DNA of 64,000 nt from positions 868,001 through 932,000 of the forward strand of contig JAHWDD010000007.1 of NCBI GenBank assembly GCA_023897205.1, written 5' to 3'. Shown here in pieces: positions 42,172 to 52,067 of this stretch. Position 1 is the stretch's first letter. The number at the start of each line of letters is the position of its first letter. The notes beneath the pieces are model-generated. The model made no database searches and was not told the DNA's origin. It was given only the letters and a program-made list of their open reading frames with translations. The stretch is from Exophiala sp. HKRS030 (Eukaryota > Ascomycota > Eurotiomycetes > Chaetothyriales > Herpotrichiellaceae). Position numbers and translations under genes: made by a program.

Positions 42172-43859
42172 AGCCCTTCCTCCTTCCCATCATTTTCCAG
42201 TATGGGTTCGGAACTCCTTGCAGCCAAGATGACCAATGCTAGATCACTTGGTTACGGGTATTCGTAGTGCCCTGTGTAAAGGAAGGGGAAGCAAACAAGT
42301 CTGAAATGTTCCAGCTACCGCCCTTAGGAAGGTCTGGAATCTCAAGACTTTAACCCCGCTTCGATCTCCGGTGTCTAGAGTACTTGCAGCGGTTCTAGTC
42401 TTGGGTTGGAGCGATGCAGCAAGGATATGCATGCCTCAAACTTGGTAGAAAGGCATTCCCGCGTCTAATTGCCTTTTCAGAAGCGTGAGCGCGAGTGTAG
42501 TAAAGAGAATATCGTGCTGACGGGAGATGCTGCCTCAGATATCGCAAAGACAAGTCTCGACGATTTCAGCCTAGAGACGTAAGTTACAACTTAGCGGCTG
42601 GTCGGGCACGTTTGGTCCTCGTAAGGCTTACCCTCATGCATACGAGAACCGTGCAGGCCGGATCCACTAAGCCCATGTCCTCACCAGTGAGATCGACGAG
42701 GAACGAAAGTCCAGGGCAGCACAGGGCTTAGGGGCATGATTGTCCTTGCTAGGACGCGCAGTCCTGGCGGCATGGTTGGCCCATCTCTCACAGACCCTGG
42801 CTCCGGTTAAGCAAGTCTGCTGTAGGCGTCCGAGGCCAAGCCAGTAAGAGCGATAAGTCTGCTCGCGCAAGTTTGAGGTGGTGCTGACAAACGAGTCCAA
42901 GACGATCAGTGGCCTTCGTGTCCGAGTGTAACCAGAACATGATGGAATGACACCTGCAGCAGTGCGGGCAAGTTTAATTTTGAAACCAGCCAACAGATTG
43001 TGCGACTTTTATACAGGCAGACAAGTTGCAAAGAAAAGTCTAGGCCAAGTCGACTTCTACCGGACTGACGACAAATGCCTCGATCGATGCTGGCGTGCCT
43101 CTATTTCTCCTGACTTGGAAGATTAACAGCAAGGAAACAGTACTTCCGTGAGGCCAAAGCTTTCACACACCCTGCCGTGTCGTTCCGTATCAGAGATGAC
43201 GGATACGAAGAACGTGCTTGAGTGAGACCCTCTTTGCCTCTTGACCTCTCGTTCAGTATTTGAAAGATTCTGGGGCCCACAGCGATTTGACAATTAGTTG
43301 AACGAGATGGTCGTCGCACGATAGTTGTCTGTCTCTCCTGGAGACACTCCCATGGCTGCATTTTGGGCATTGTGGCGCCCATTCCACCCCCACAATGGGT
43401 CGATCTCGAGCCCAGTTGGTGGCAAAAAGCGTCGAGATTGGAGTTTCTGGGGATGCATGATCAGCCTCGGACGATTTTCCACCGCCATCCATTTGAGCCT
43501 CACTCGGATGGCTGCAGCCATACTTCTAGGCCTCGCTGATCTCCCACGGCTTAGAAAGGTCTGTAGCATGGAGGAGTTTTGTACACCTGGTTGATTATTT
43601 TCCACAACATCACGAGAATAAGGCCATGTGGCAGTTAAGCAGCGTCTTTGGCCGTAAACGCAGCACCGATCGTAATGAATTGCTAAGATCCCGAGGCAGA
43701 TATGGTGAAACAACTTTCAGGCAAATAAATGAATTCGTCACTATTTCCAGGTGGAAAACATTCCTCGTTCAGCGATCATAGCGCTGTAGTTGCTTCCCCA
43801 GGCAAATTCCGAATGTGTCAGCATAGCGATATAGCGTTGCCAGATCGCAATACTACAAC
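42172..43859. other. Long intergenic stretch (1.7 kb), no supported gene
   Basis: Only short frames, none with recognisable motifs. The 139-codon minus-strand frame (43713-43294) is Arg/His/Cys-rich and has no matching features. A few short GC-rich parts might be decayed gene or transposon sequence, but I see nothing firm. Confidence 0.4.
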
Positions 43860-44870
43860 TTAACCGGAAAGGTCGTTGAATTTCTGCTTCTCTTCTTCGC
43901 CTTCCGCCAGAAATCCTACCATCCAGTCCCAGAGATCTTCTTGCTTCTTCTCGTCATAGCTATCAACGCTGGACTTGATGGGCTTTCTGATCTCGTAGTA
44001 CACACCACTCGTCTCTGCGTCAATAGTCGTGACCCATGCCAAATTGGCACCTGAGTCCTGAGGTCGATGGATATTGTGGTGATAGAAGCGTCGCAGCAGC
44101 GGAACTGCGTTTGGTAGGACGTAGTGCCAGAGAAACCGAAGCACTGGCCCTGCCTCCCTAGCCAGACCCGTACCTGGCATGAGACCAGGATCGAAGGCGA
44201 CGACAGTCCACTTCTTGTTGAGAGCCAGTATGCGTCGATGCAAGGCATATGTCCACAGGATATTGCACAATTTAGCGGTTGCATATCGTTGTCGACCTTC
44301 ATACTTGAGAGAGACACCAGTAGGATGGGCAAGTTCTTCGGCAGTGTCATATTTCGCGTCCGGAAGACCACTGTGTTGTTCTGGGTCGTGGGTGCCACTC
44401 GCAGTCACCACAATGCGTGCGTCGTCTGCCAGGTGATGCTGTAGCAGATGGAACAGCAATGCGTGGCCCAAGACGGTGATGCCAAAGGTGGCCTCGACGC
44501 CATCCGCCGTATACTTGACTCCGTCTGGAAATTGGAGAGCTGCGTTCAATAGTAGGTAGGCGAGAGGAGGGAAGTTCTTCTCCTCCCAAGTCTTGACGAA
44601 GGCGCGAATGTTCTTGAGATCCGCGAGATCAAGTGGCATGAATCGTACATTGACCTGACCGAGTTTGGAGTTGATAGCATCTGCACTTTTATTGGCGTCC
44701 TTTCGTGCAGCGATTACGACTTGATAATTCGGATAGCGCTTAGCAATCTCTGTGGCTGCATGGAACCCGAGACCTGTCGTACCACCTGTGATGAGAACTG
44801 ATTTCGAAAATGTCGACATATTGGAAGGTGATGATCGAGTTGAAAAGGAAGATGATGGTGTTTCGGCCAT
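43860..44870 (-). CDS. Short-chain dehydrogenase/reductase (retinol-dehydrogenase-like)
   Basis: A single-exon protein of 336 residues. It has the Rossmann motif SVLITGGTTGLGFHAATEIAKRYP, the D-x-D region FMPLDLADLKNIRAFV, LLLNAALQF and the active-site YxxxK in RYATAKLCNILWTYALHRR. It resembles extended-classical SDRs of the WW-domain oxidoreductase/protochlorophyllide or retinol-dehydrogenase type, which use NADP(H) on steroid, retinoid or polyketide-like substrates; the real substrate is unknown. There is no signal peptide. A TATA-like sequence (44889-44895 on minus) lies only about 20 bp before the first ATG, so translation may start at the second in-frame ATG (44819, MSTFSKS), just before the Rossmann motif. 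It sits between regulators. Confidence 0.87.
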   Translation of the reverse strand: MAETPSSSFSTRSSPSNMSTFSKSVLITGGTTGLGFHAATEIAKRYPNYQVVIAARKDANKSADAINSKLGQVNVRFMPLDLADLKNIRAFVKTWEEKNFPPLAYLLLNAALQFPDGVKYTADGVEATFGITVLGHALLFHLLQHHLADDARIVVTASGTHDPEQHSGLPDAKYDTAEELAHPTGVSLKYEGRQRYATAKLCNILWTYALHRRILALNKKWTVVAFDPGLMPGTGLAREAGPVLRFLWHYVLPNAVPLLRRFYHHNIHRPQDSGANLAWVTTIDAETSGVYYEIRKPIKSSVDSYDEKKQEDLWDWMVGFLAEGEEEKQKFNDLSG

Positions 44871-45323
44871 GGGCTGGGAAGAAGCACAATTTATATCCCT
44901 GTTGGCGACCCAGCGTCTCCTTTGTGGGAAAGTATTAAACCCGCCATGTCTCGGCCTTCTTGAATGGTGGCTCCAGTGTCAATGAGAAACATATTGGGGC
45001 TTAGTACTTCACCTCGACCATGGATGGAGGCTTCGACACAGATTGGAAGACACAAACCTCGCAGACGAAGCACATACGGCGGTGGAGCCTCGATACATGG
45101 CGCGAATTGTGATTGGGAACGGCACTTTGACGGTCTAACTGCATTTCGTCAAGCGAAGTCCTGGCCAGGATCATCACATTGATGGATTTACTGTAACGCC
45201 GACAGCACCGACAATTTGCGCATTTTCCTGTGCCAACCTCACTCGATCGTTGGTCTTTTCATATCTCGACAAATGGTACTTCGATGGCAGTTTCTGTAGA
45301 CACCGTCAGTGACGTTGACGGTA
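44871..45323. promoter_or_regulatory. Divergent promoter of SDR and DUF3505-like regulator
   Basis: 453 bp with a TATA-like element for the SDR gene (ATTTATATC, 44889-44897). No gene is supported. Confidence 0.45.
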
Positions 45324-46760
45324 ATGGCTCGCAAACAACCTGCCCACGGCTCTCAACCGGCCGAACTGTTGCACTATTCTCGACGGTATCGTGTGGTCAT
45401 CTGTACAATTTGCCATTATGCGGTCCCTCGACCGGGAATTGCCTGGCATTTGAAGGAAATGCATTACATGAGTCCGTCCGACCGCAGACCATACCTGGAG
45501 TTCGTGGCCAAGCTCGACATTTGCCATCCCAACCAAGTGGTACCCCCAGCCGCAGATGAATTTCCAGTTCCATACCTGCCACTGTTCGACGGCTTACAGT
45601 GCAGCGTATCGGGCTGCGACTACCTTTGCACCAGCGAGAAACGTCTGAAAAACCATCTCGCAAGTACACATAAGACTCAGCAAGAAGCGTCTCGTCGAGT
45701 GCCCGTACAGACGTTCTTCCGCGGCAACAAGCTCTCATACTTTACTGGTCCGAGTACACCCTCCTTGCTCACACCCATGACTTCGCATGGGAAACTCCTG
45801 CCGAGGCCAGCACAATCTCAAACACTGCGCGGGCCAGTAACCACTTCCATAAGCTGCCGATTACAGTGTCCGAATCAGGACCCACTGGCACTACTCCAAC
45901 ATTACCAGAGGTCCACCTACAAGACGATAGCGGACGGAACTCCCACTGACGAGAAGTTGTGGAGGGAGGTAATTTTCCAGATGGCTCACGAACAAGAATT
46001 CCTCTTGAATGGCCTCCTCGCATTCACTTGCCTCCATCTGGCATACCTCAACCCAGAAACACGAAATGAGTACCTCATTAAGGCAAGTGAATATCAGGGC
46101 AAAGCCATGCCGCAGTTTCGAGATGCCATAGGGAAACCCAGTGAAGGCAACTGCCACGCAGTACTCGCCTTCTCCTGTCTTCTCATCCCTTACAGCTTTG
46201 CCTCTGAGCAACAGGATGAGTTGCTTCTAGCCTCGGATGATGAAGTGGATGTTGTGCCGACGTGGCTGTACTTTATCCGCTACGGCTGCATCATGCTTTG
46301 TGAACACTGGAAGATGGTAGAATGTGGACCTTGTGGAGCTCTCGCCAAAGCCTGGGAGAAGCCGTTCGAGACGAGGACCCCGGAACAAGCTGCATATCTG
46401 GAGGACATGCAATCAATCATGGATGCCGCTGTTGGTGAACATGTTTGGCCCGACGAAGCGCGTCAGGCATACCGGGAAGCAGCAGCAGAACTAGCAATGG
46501 CCTTCGCATGCCTACAGTCCGATCCTCAAAATTACACGACATGGGATGCTCTGAGGGTATGGCCCACACGCATGTCGATGGAATTCACCAAATTGCTTCG
46601 CGACTCACATCCAGCTGCATTGATTTTGCTTGCACATTATGCGATACTTTTGAAACCCATCGAATCAAAGTGGTATTTCAAAGATCGAGCCACCAAACTC
46701 TTGGAAACCATATCTCGGAAGTTGCATCCTCGTTGGCAATTTGCTCTACCTGGTCTATGA
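45324..46760 (+). CDS. DUF3505/C2H2-like and Upc2-like transcription regulator
   Basis: A single-exon protein of 478 residues. The N-terminal quarter has a Cys/His pair region, YRVVICTICHYAVPRPGIAWHLKEMHY, and a second, LQCSVSGCDYLCTSEKRLKNHLASTH, i.e. two zinc-finger-like units. The first matches the DUF3505 type found in OrsD-like proteins (orsellinic-acid/F9775 cluster protein D). From about residue 175 the chain follows an Upc2-like fungal-specific regulatory domain (LALLQHYQRSTYKTIA, LWREVIFQMAHEQEFLLNGLLAFTCLHLAYLNPE, AVLAFSCLLIPYSFAS). It is probably a nuclear regulator. The upstream GTG-started frame is ignored in favour of the ATG at 45324. Its 3' end lies 22 bp from that of the next, convergent gene. 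Confidence 0.8.
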   Translation: MARKQPAHGSQPAELLHYSRRYRVVICTICHYAVPRPGIAWHLKEMHYMSPSDRRPYLEFVAKLDICHPNQVVPPAADEFPVPYLPLFDGLQCSVSGCDYLCTSEKRLKNHLASTHKTQQEASRRVPVQTFFRGNKLSYFTGPSTPSLLTPMTSHGKLLPRPAQSQTLRGPVTTSISCRLQCPNQDPLALLQHYQRSTYKTIADGTPTDEKLWREVIFQMAHEQEFLLNGLLAFTCLHLAYLNPETRNEYLIKASEYQGKAMPQFRDAIGKPSEGNCHAVLAFSCLLIPYSFASEQQDELLLASDDEVDVVPTWLYFIRYGCIMLCEHWKMVECGPCGALAKAWEKPFETRTPEQAAYLEDMQSIMDAAVGEHVWPDEARQAYREAAAELAMAFACLQSDPQNYTTWDALRVWPTRMSMEFTKLLRDSHPAALILLAHYAILLKPIESKWYFKDRATKLLETISRKLHPRWQFALPGL

Positions 46761-46782
46761 TGTGAACAGATGTGAGCGACGG

Positions 46783-48903
46783 CTATCCAGGCGCGCCTAG
46801 AAACCAAGCATCTGTTTCAAAGTTGGGGCCCAAGAAGAAATTCTCTAGGGAGCTGTCTCCTCTTCCAGATGAGGAGAAGAGCGTCAGTCCAGGAAAATCC
46901 CACTCAAACACAAATTGTTCGGGGACGAAGGAGTCGATCTCGTGTTGGGAATTTTGGTTGCCACCGCTCCAGAAGAAGTTAAACGGCGACTGGATGTCAG
47001 TCACGGCCATCGAGGGTTGTTCGACAGGAAGTACCTCAGCGTTCAGTCGATCTTCTTGGACGGCTCGGGCAAATTTCTGGACGCTCGTCTGTAGCACCTG
47101 GAGGTACATTTTGCTGGTTTGACTTCTCCCACCACCGCTGGACGACCCACCGCCAGCCTTGTTGAGCTGATCCAGCAGAACGTAACCATCGTTCAAGAGC
47201 TGAAGGTTAGAAGAAGCATCGTCCTCTGGTAACAATCGCGTCAGCTTGAGCAATAACAAGAAACAATATGCGGCCTTGGCCCACACGAAGTCCATCGCGT
47301 AGCGAAAATGAGCTAGGTAATTCTGCGGCTGGTCGAGGATGACACGTAAGTGTTTCTTGAGGCAAACTTTCGCTGTTGACAAGAGGTGCTTTTGACTGTC
47401 AGACATCTCAGTAATGTTTTCGATACCCAGAACGCGGATCGCTCGACACAGCACCACGACCTTCGACCAGTACTGTTGAACTTCCAAGTTGAGGAGAAGA
47501 ACGGGTGTTTCAGCGACTGTTAAGCGCTTCATAATGCTCTGCCAATCGTCAAGCCAGATGTCGATGTCTATTTGCGCGTCTCGAACTATCGACGTCACTT
47601 CGTCAGTGTCGCCCGTCTCGCACATCGACAAAGAGTCATGGAATTTGGCGCGAAGTGCGTTCAGTTCCACCTGAGACAGGAGCCGAAGATCCAGGATTGT
47701 CGAGAAAGGCTGGTTCAAGAGCACACGACATCTTCTTGCTTTGCCCCGAAGCTGAAACGCCCGAAGGTTGCCCGCATCTACCCGGAGAATTTGTTCCAGC
47801 ACCATCAATTGAAACCAGGCCCTGGTTCGTCTCATGAGTGCAGCGTTGTCTAAGCTCAAGTCTCTCGAGATATTTGCCGTGTCTGTATTTACCAGTCTCT
47901 TCGTCAGCTCCTCGTAGGCGTCAGGCAGGCCAATGTCGATCGCCATTCTTGTGGCGAATGCCAAGATCAACGAGCGCTCCGCGGAATAGCAGGCTATGAC
48001 CAAGAGAGCCTGAACAGTCTCCAGACAGGCATGATCCTGGTTGATAATGACGAGATTTACCATCTTCTTGAGCTGAAATTGCAGCATAGCAGACAATGAA
48101 GGGTTTGTATCATCAATCACGGAAGATCCGACCGTTATTATGGAGTCGAGTAGGAAGGAGCTTCTAGCCTCAATTGACTGAAAGGAGTCATGCAAAGGAT
48201 CAAAGATGGTTACGAAACGGTCACAGCCCTGGAAGAAGGCCTTGAAGAAGAGTTCTGCTTGGTCTGTGCTGACAAGCCCTTTGGCAATGAAATTCGGCAC
48301 GGAACCGTCTTCAACCTCGAAATGAGTTCGGGTGCGTTTGCGTGATAGCGAAGGTAGATTGTGTTGTAAAGCTGGACTTTGGCCGGAAGCCGTTGTTCTG
48401 AAATCGAGAGAATTCGAAGGAGAGCCATCACTGCCTGGTAGTGTATGCGATGCATTCTGCTGATTGTCCAGCCTTTGTTTCAATAGCTGAAGCTCGTGCT
48501 GAAGACTTTCGAACTTCCTGAATCAATTGTCAGTCCATCCAAACACTTCGATCAGGATGGTATATAATTCGGGCGACGGAACAGTCTCACAGCTCATTGG
48601 GATCTTGAGGTCGTTTGACAAAGATGCAGACCCTCTTCAGTAGTTGACAGCTTCTCAATTGTCAGTCACAGAACGAACTTGAGACGATACGAGAATCTCT
48701 CACCGAGAGCAAGGATGCTGCCCACTACATCGCACCTTAGAAGCACGACACGAGCCACAGGCTTTCTATGCAAGACGTCAATTAGGTATCTAAGTCAGTC
48801 GAGCTTGGAAACGCCGGAGCATCTTCCCAAGTCGTGCACCTACTGGGATTCTCTTCTTTCCTGTTGTGACAACATCTTTTGCCAGAGTCTCATCTGCCAT
48901 CAT
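46783..48903 (-). CDS. Zn2Cys6 transcription factor
   Basis: Four exons (48903-48844, 48765-48704, 48650-48591, 48517-46783; introns 78, 53 and 73 nt) give 638 residues. The three short first exons build the zinc cluster: KACGSCRASKVRCSGQHPCSR, then CQLLKRVC, giving C-x2-C-x6-C-x5-C-x2-C-x6-C. A basic linker (VKRPQDPNELKFESLQHELQLLKQR) forms the usual dimerisation coiled coil. The middle-homology domain follows (LFFKAFFQGCDRFVTIFDPLHDSF and SAERSLILAFATRMAIDIGLP). Nuclear regulator of unknown target. An ATG-ATG pair marks the start. Without the upstream exons it would appear as a protein without a DNA-binding domain. Confidence 0.87.
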
Positions 48904-49321
48904 CAGAGACGATTCTGGTGGCCCTCATAGTGAAGACGATTGTTGATGCGATGAAGCACGCGACAGATGGAAAAGCTTAGGATTAAATCATAACGGGTAG
49001 ATGGATGCTCGGGTTTTTGAAGCCGAGGGGCATTTGGGGGTTGGCGAGAGGTCGGTTTACGGAGTGAAAGGATGGGCCCAGGCGGGCGAGGGGCACCCCC
49101 AAGCTGAGGTACCTAAGGTACTAGGTACGGAGTAGACACCTAGCCTATTGGGTCTAGGTCCCTGGGTACGCGTGGCCCTAATCAAATCACAGGTGAGTCC
49201 GTCCGCATTGACCTCATTCAACCACAGTACGGACACGGTCTGTAATCATGTCAATTTTTCATCCATCTCTCTTGATATCCTTCAAGTATAGCAGGGAGCC
49301 TTCGTCACACAGGCATGGCGC
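48904..49321. other. Promoter of the Zn2Cys6 gene and 3' flank of the transporter
   Basis: 418 bp. Contains TACGGAGTA at 49126-49134 beside GGTACCTAAGGTACTAGG-like palindromic sequence (49109-49127). No gene is seen. Confidence 0.5.
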
Positions 49322-51314
49322 TCAATATACGAAGATAAAGTCTTCATTTTCCCAGTCAGTCTTGTCATCAAACGCATGCTGTCCGAATCCATCCTCCTCA
49401 GCATCATCATCCGCAGCAGCCGCAGTTCTAGCCTTGATTCTCTTCATTGACTTGTCCACTATCTTTGCTTTCTTCCCTAGGCTTTCTCGTGTCTTTGCAT
49501 GTTTCTTGTTTAGCATCATGAGGAACAACACCTGTGCTGCATACAGGCCGATCAAAACAACAAAAAGCGCGAGACTGCACCATGTTAGCCAACGTTACCT
49601 GGCTAAGAGAGCAAAGGAAACCACGCACTTCGACAGTAACCCGCGGTGATACAACGGTGCCTCGCCTGTCGTGTACAGGTTGGGTCCCAGTACATTGCCA
49701 GCACATTGAGCAACGAAGAGCACTCCGGTGGTTACCTGGAACAACATCAGCCCCGCAAAATCAGCGGTCAGAAGGACTACTCACCTTTTTCTTGGTCTCC
49801 CCTGCGGTATTGCCCGCGCTCCAAGAGTATATCAAAGGTGCTTACTGCGTTAGTTGAGGCCTTTAACGCAGTCTCCTCAAGTACTTACTAATGCCAGGAT
49901 ATACGGATATCTGCTCCCATTAGCAAAAGCCCGAATCATATACCTGAAGAGCTTAACTCACCAGATAGTATGCTACCAGCAGTGGACCTTTTTCCGACGC
50001 ACTCCGCGGCAATTGAAGCAACATCACACATCCAGCAATCGGCGGCAGACTGAGGAATGCTAAGACTGGAGACTTCCACTTGATCTTGGTCGCCACCCAC
50101 GCTCCACCCATGGTCGCTATCAATTGAACTGCTCCGAATGGCATGTTGAGAAGGATGGTTTGGAATTTGTTGAAGCCGAAGTTCTTGATGATAAGCGGAC
50201 CAAAAGTCGAGATACCACCACTTGGAACGCTGGGACATATCAGTAGACATTTCAGCACCACAGTTCTCGTGCACTTACGAGATAGAGAACATCATCGCAG
50301 CCCAAAGCCAGGTCTTGATGTCCATGGCAGCTTCTTTGACGTGCGACCATTTCCATTCATTGCCTTCGACACCCTGGTTGTTGGCTCGCAATCTACAACA
50401 AATGTCAGCCGCATGGCCTTTGACTGAGTTCTCCTCCTACCTTTCAATCGCCACCAGCCTATCCTCGCCGTGCAAAAACCGTGCTGAAACAGGCGAATCT
50501 GGTAAGAAGAACCAAACGAGCACGGAGTATGCCACGGTGATGAGTCCGAAGAACAAGAAAATGATCTGTAGACTTGTTAGGCACTATCGTACATCGGGGG
50601 TGTCTTCATACCTGATATGGCTTGAGATGAGGCGAGTCGATATGGCCGATGCCATAGGTCAATAGCGAACCAAAGATGTTTGTGATGCCATTCATGGCGT
50701 ACCATGCACCCAATCTAACCGGTTGCTCACGTCGACGCCACCACATCTGGGTTAAAGCAATAAATGCAGGAGCTACAGTCATGTCAGTACAGGAACAAAG
50801 GGATCCTGGCTATCTCTCACTTACCCACGCCGGCTTCGAATAGTCCAAGAAACAGGCGGCATGCCAACAATCCTCCAAAGTTGTGCGCTGCAGGCATGGA
50901 TGCAAGTGCGATACCCCAGAGCAAAACGATGACAGCGAGAAACTTGCCCAGCGGCAACTTGACCAGCATATATGCTATAAGAGGCTGCGCCACCAGTTGA
51001 GCGACGTAGACCACCGAGCCCAACCACGAATACTGCTGACCATGGAGATTCGCATCCTCCACGAGTCCAAAAACTGAGGCATATGCCAAAGTTGCCTTGT
51101 CCAGCGCTTGAAGAAAGTATATTCCCAGGACGATGGGTAGGACGAATAGATCAATCTTTCTCAGGACTCGCGAATTGTTCTCCGGCGTCAGGACTACACG
51201 CTGCCCTGATTCGTTCAAGATCTTGTTCGCTTTGTCATTGCGAGCGTTGACTGTTGCCGATTCAATTTTTGATTCGACATGGTCGGTTGGGGCTTTGATG
51301 GCCTGTCCCTCCAT
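49322..51314 (-). CDS. MFS transporter, Dal5/allantoate-permease (anion:cation symporter) family
   Basis: Nine exons (51314-50825, 50772-50612, 50565-50441, 50392-50279, 50229-49962, 49910-49889, 49840-49785, 49735-49629, 49574-49322; introns 46-54 nt) give 531 residues. Exon 6 has only 22 nt. Motifs of the ACS family: VLRKIDLFVLPIVLGIYFLQALDKATLAYASVFGL, YSWLGSVVYVAQLVAQPLIAYMLVKLPLGKFLA, LFLGLFEAGVGAPAF, WWRRREQPVRLGAWYAMNGI, AGNTAGETKKKVTTGVLFVAQCAGNVLGPNLY. About 12 membrane segments. The acidic tail with TDWENEDF is typical of the family. Such proteins import allantoate, nicotinate-type acids, vitamins or dipeptides with protons, at the plasma membrane. It is divergent from the GH31 enzyme with 750 bp between. 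Confidence 0.88.
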
Positions 51315-52067
51315 GATGAAATCTCTGCACGAATCTCACACTTCTTCTGCCAGATGTTCCGGAGAAGAAGCAGGAATTTTGATGAGCAGCCACCATTGAG
51401 TGGGATTCGCTTCACGATAAATACTTGAAATTGTAGGGTCACAAGCGACCTACCCAGTATCGGGTCCACGGCCGAGAATGGCATCGGCTCGTCGTCTCCT
51501 CCATCATGATCTCCTGAGGGTTGCGGGTGATGGTATGCTTGGGGATGAGATTCTGGGGTCATGCAATGGTGGGGATCAAGTCAATCATCGGCGTTCGGTT
51601 GACAACTGCGAGAGCTACTCGGCATTTGATGTTGCTCATTGGCTCTGAGCGTCCAGGATCGCACTTGGTATCCGAAATCCGATCCCTGTCAGTACTACAT
51701 GTTTCAAACATGCCTCTGCTGCTCGCTCTTTGAAGCCGATGGTCTAAAACACCGGGGCAAATGGTATCGGCAAGTCATGTTGGGATACGAATCGGAGTCA
51801 AGCCCGGTCTACCAGGGCAGAAATATCCCATTCCAGAACCACGACATGGACACGTCTAGATATCAGTATTTACGTTAGCTTGCTCAAGTCCACCAGTATT
51901 CATAGCCAACATCCAGGATTTGCAGAAAGAAGTTGTAAGCTTGAACTCCTTGCAGCATCTGTACGCTCGTAGGCAGGTCAGCTTGACGAGCTTCAGAGCT
52001 CGTCCTTCGTCGGCTTGTATATCTCCTTGGACTTCTTCCAGAATTCGATTTCTCAACCTAGGACACG
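51315..52067. promoter_or_regulatory. Divergent promoter of MFS transporter and GH31 gene
   Basis: 753 bp shared by two genes transcribed outward; co-regulation is plausible. No gene is supported. Confidence 0.45.

Noticed and set aside
42172..43859. Possible hidden gene in the 1.7-kb gap
   Set aside because: Frames are short, without motifs or plausible exon joins.
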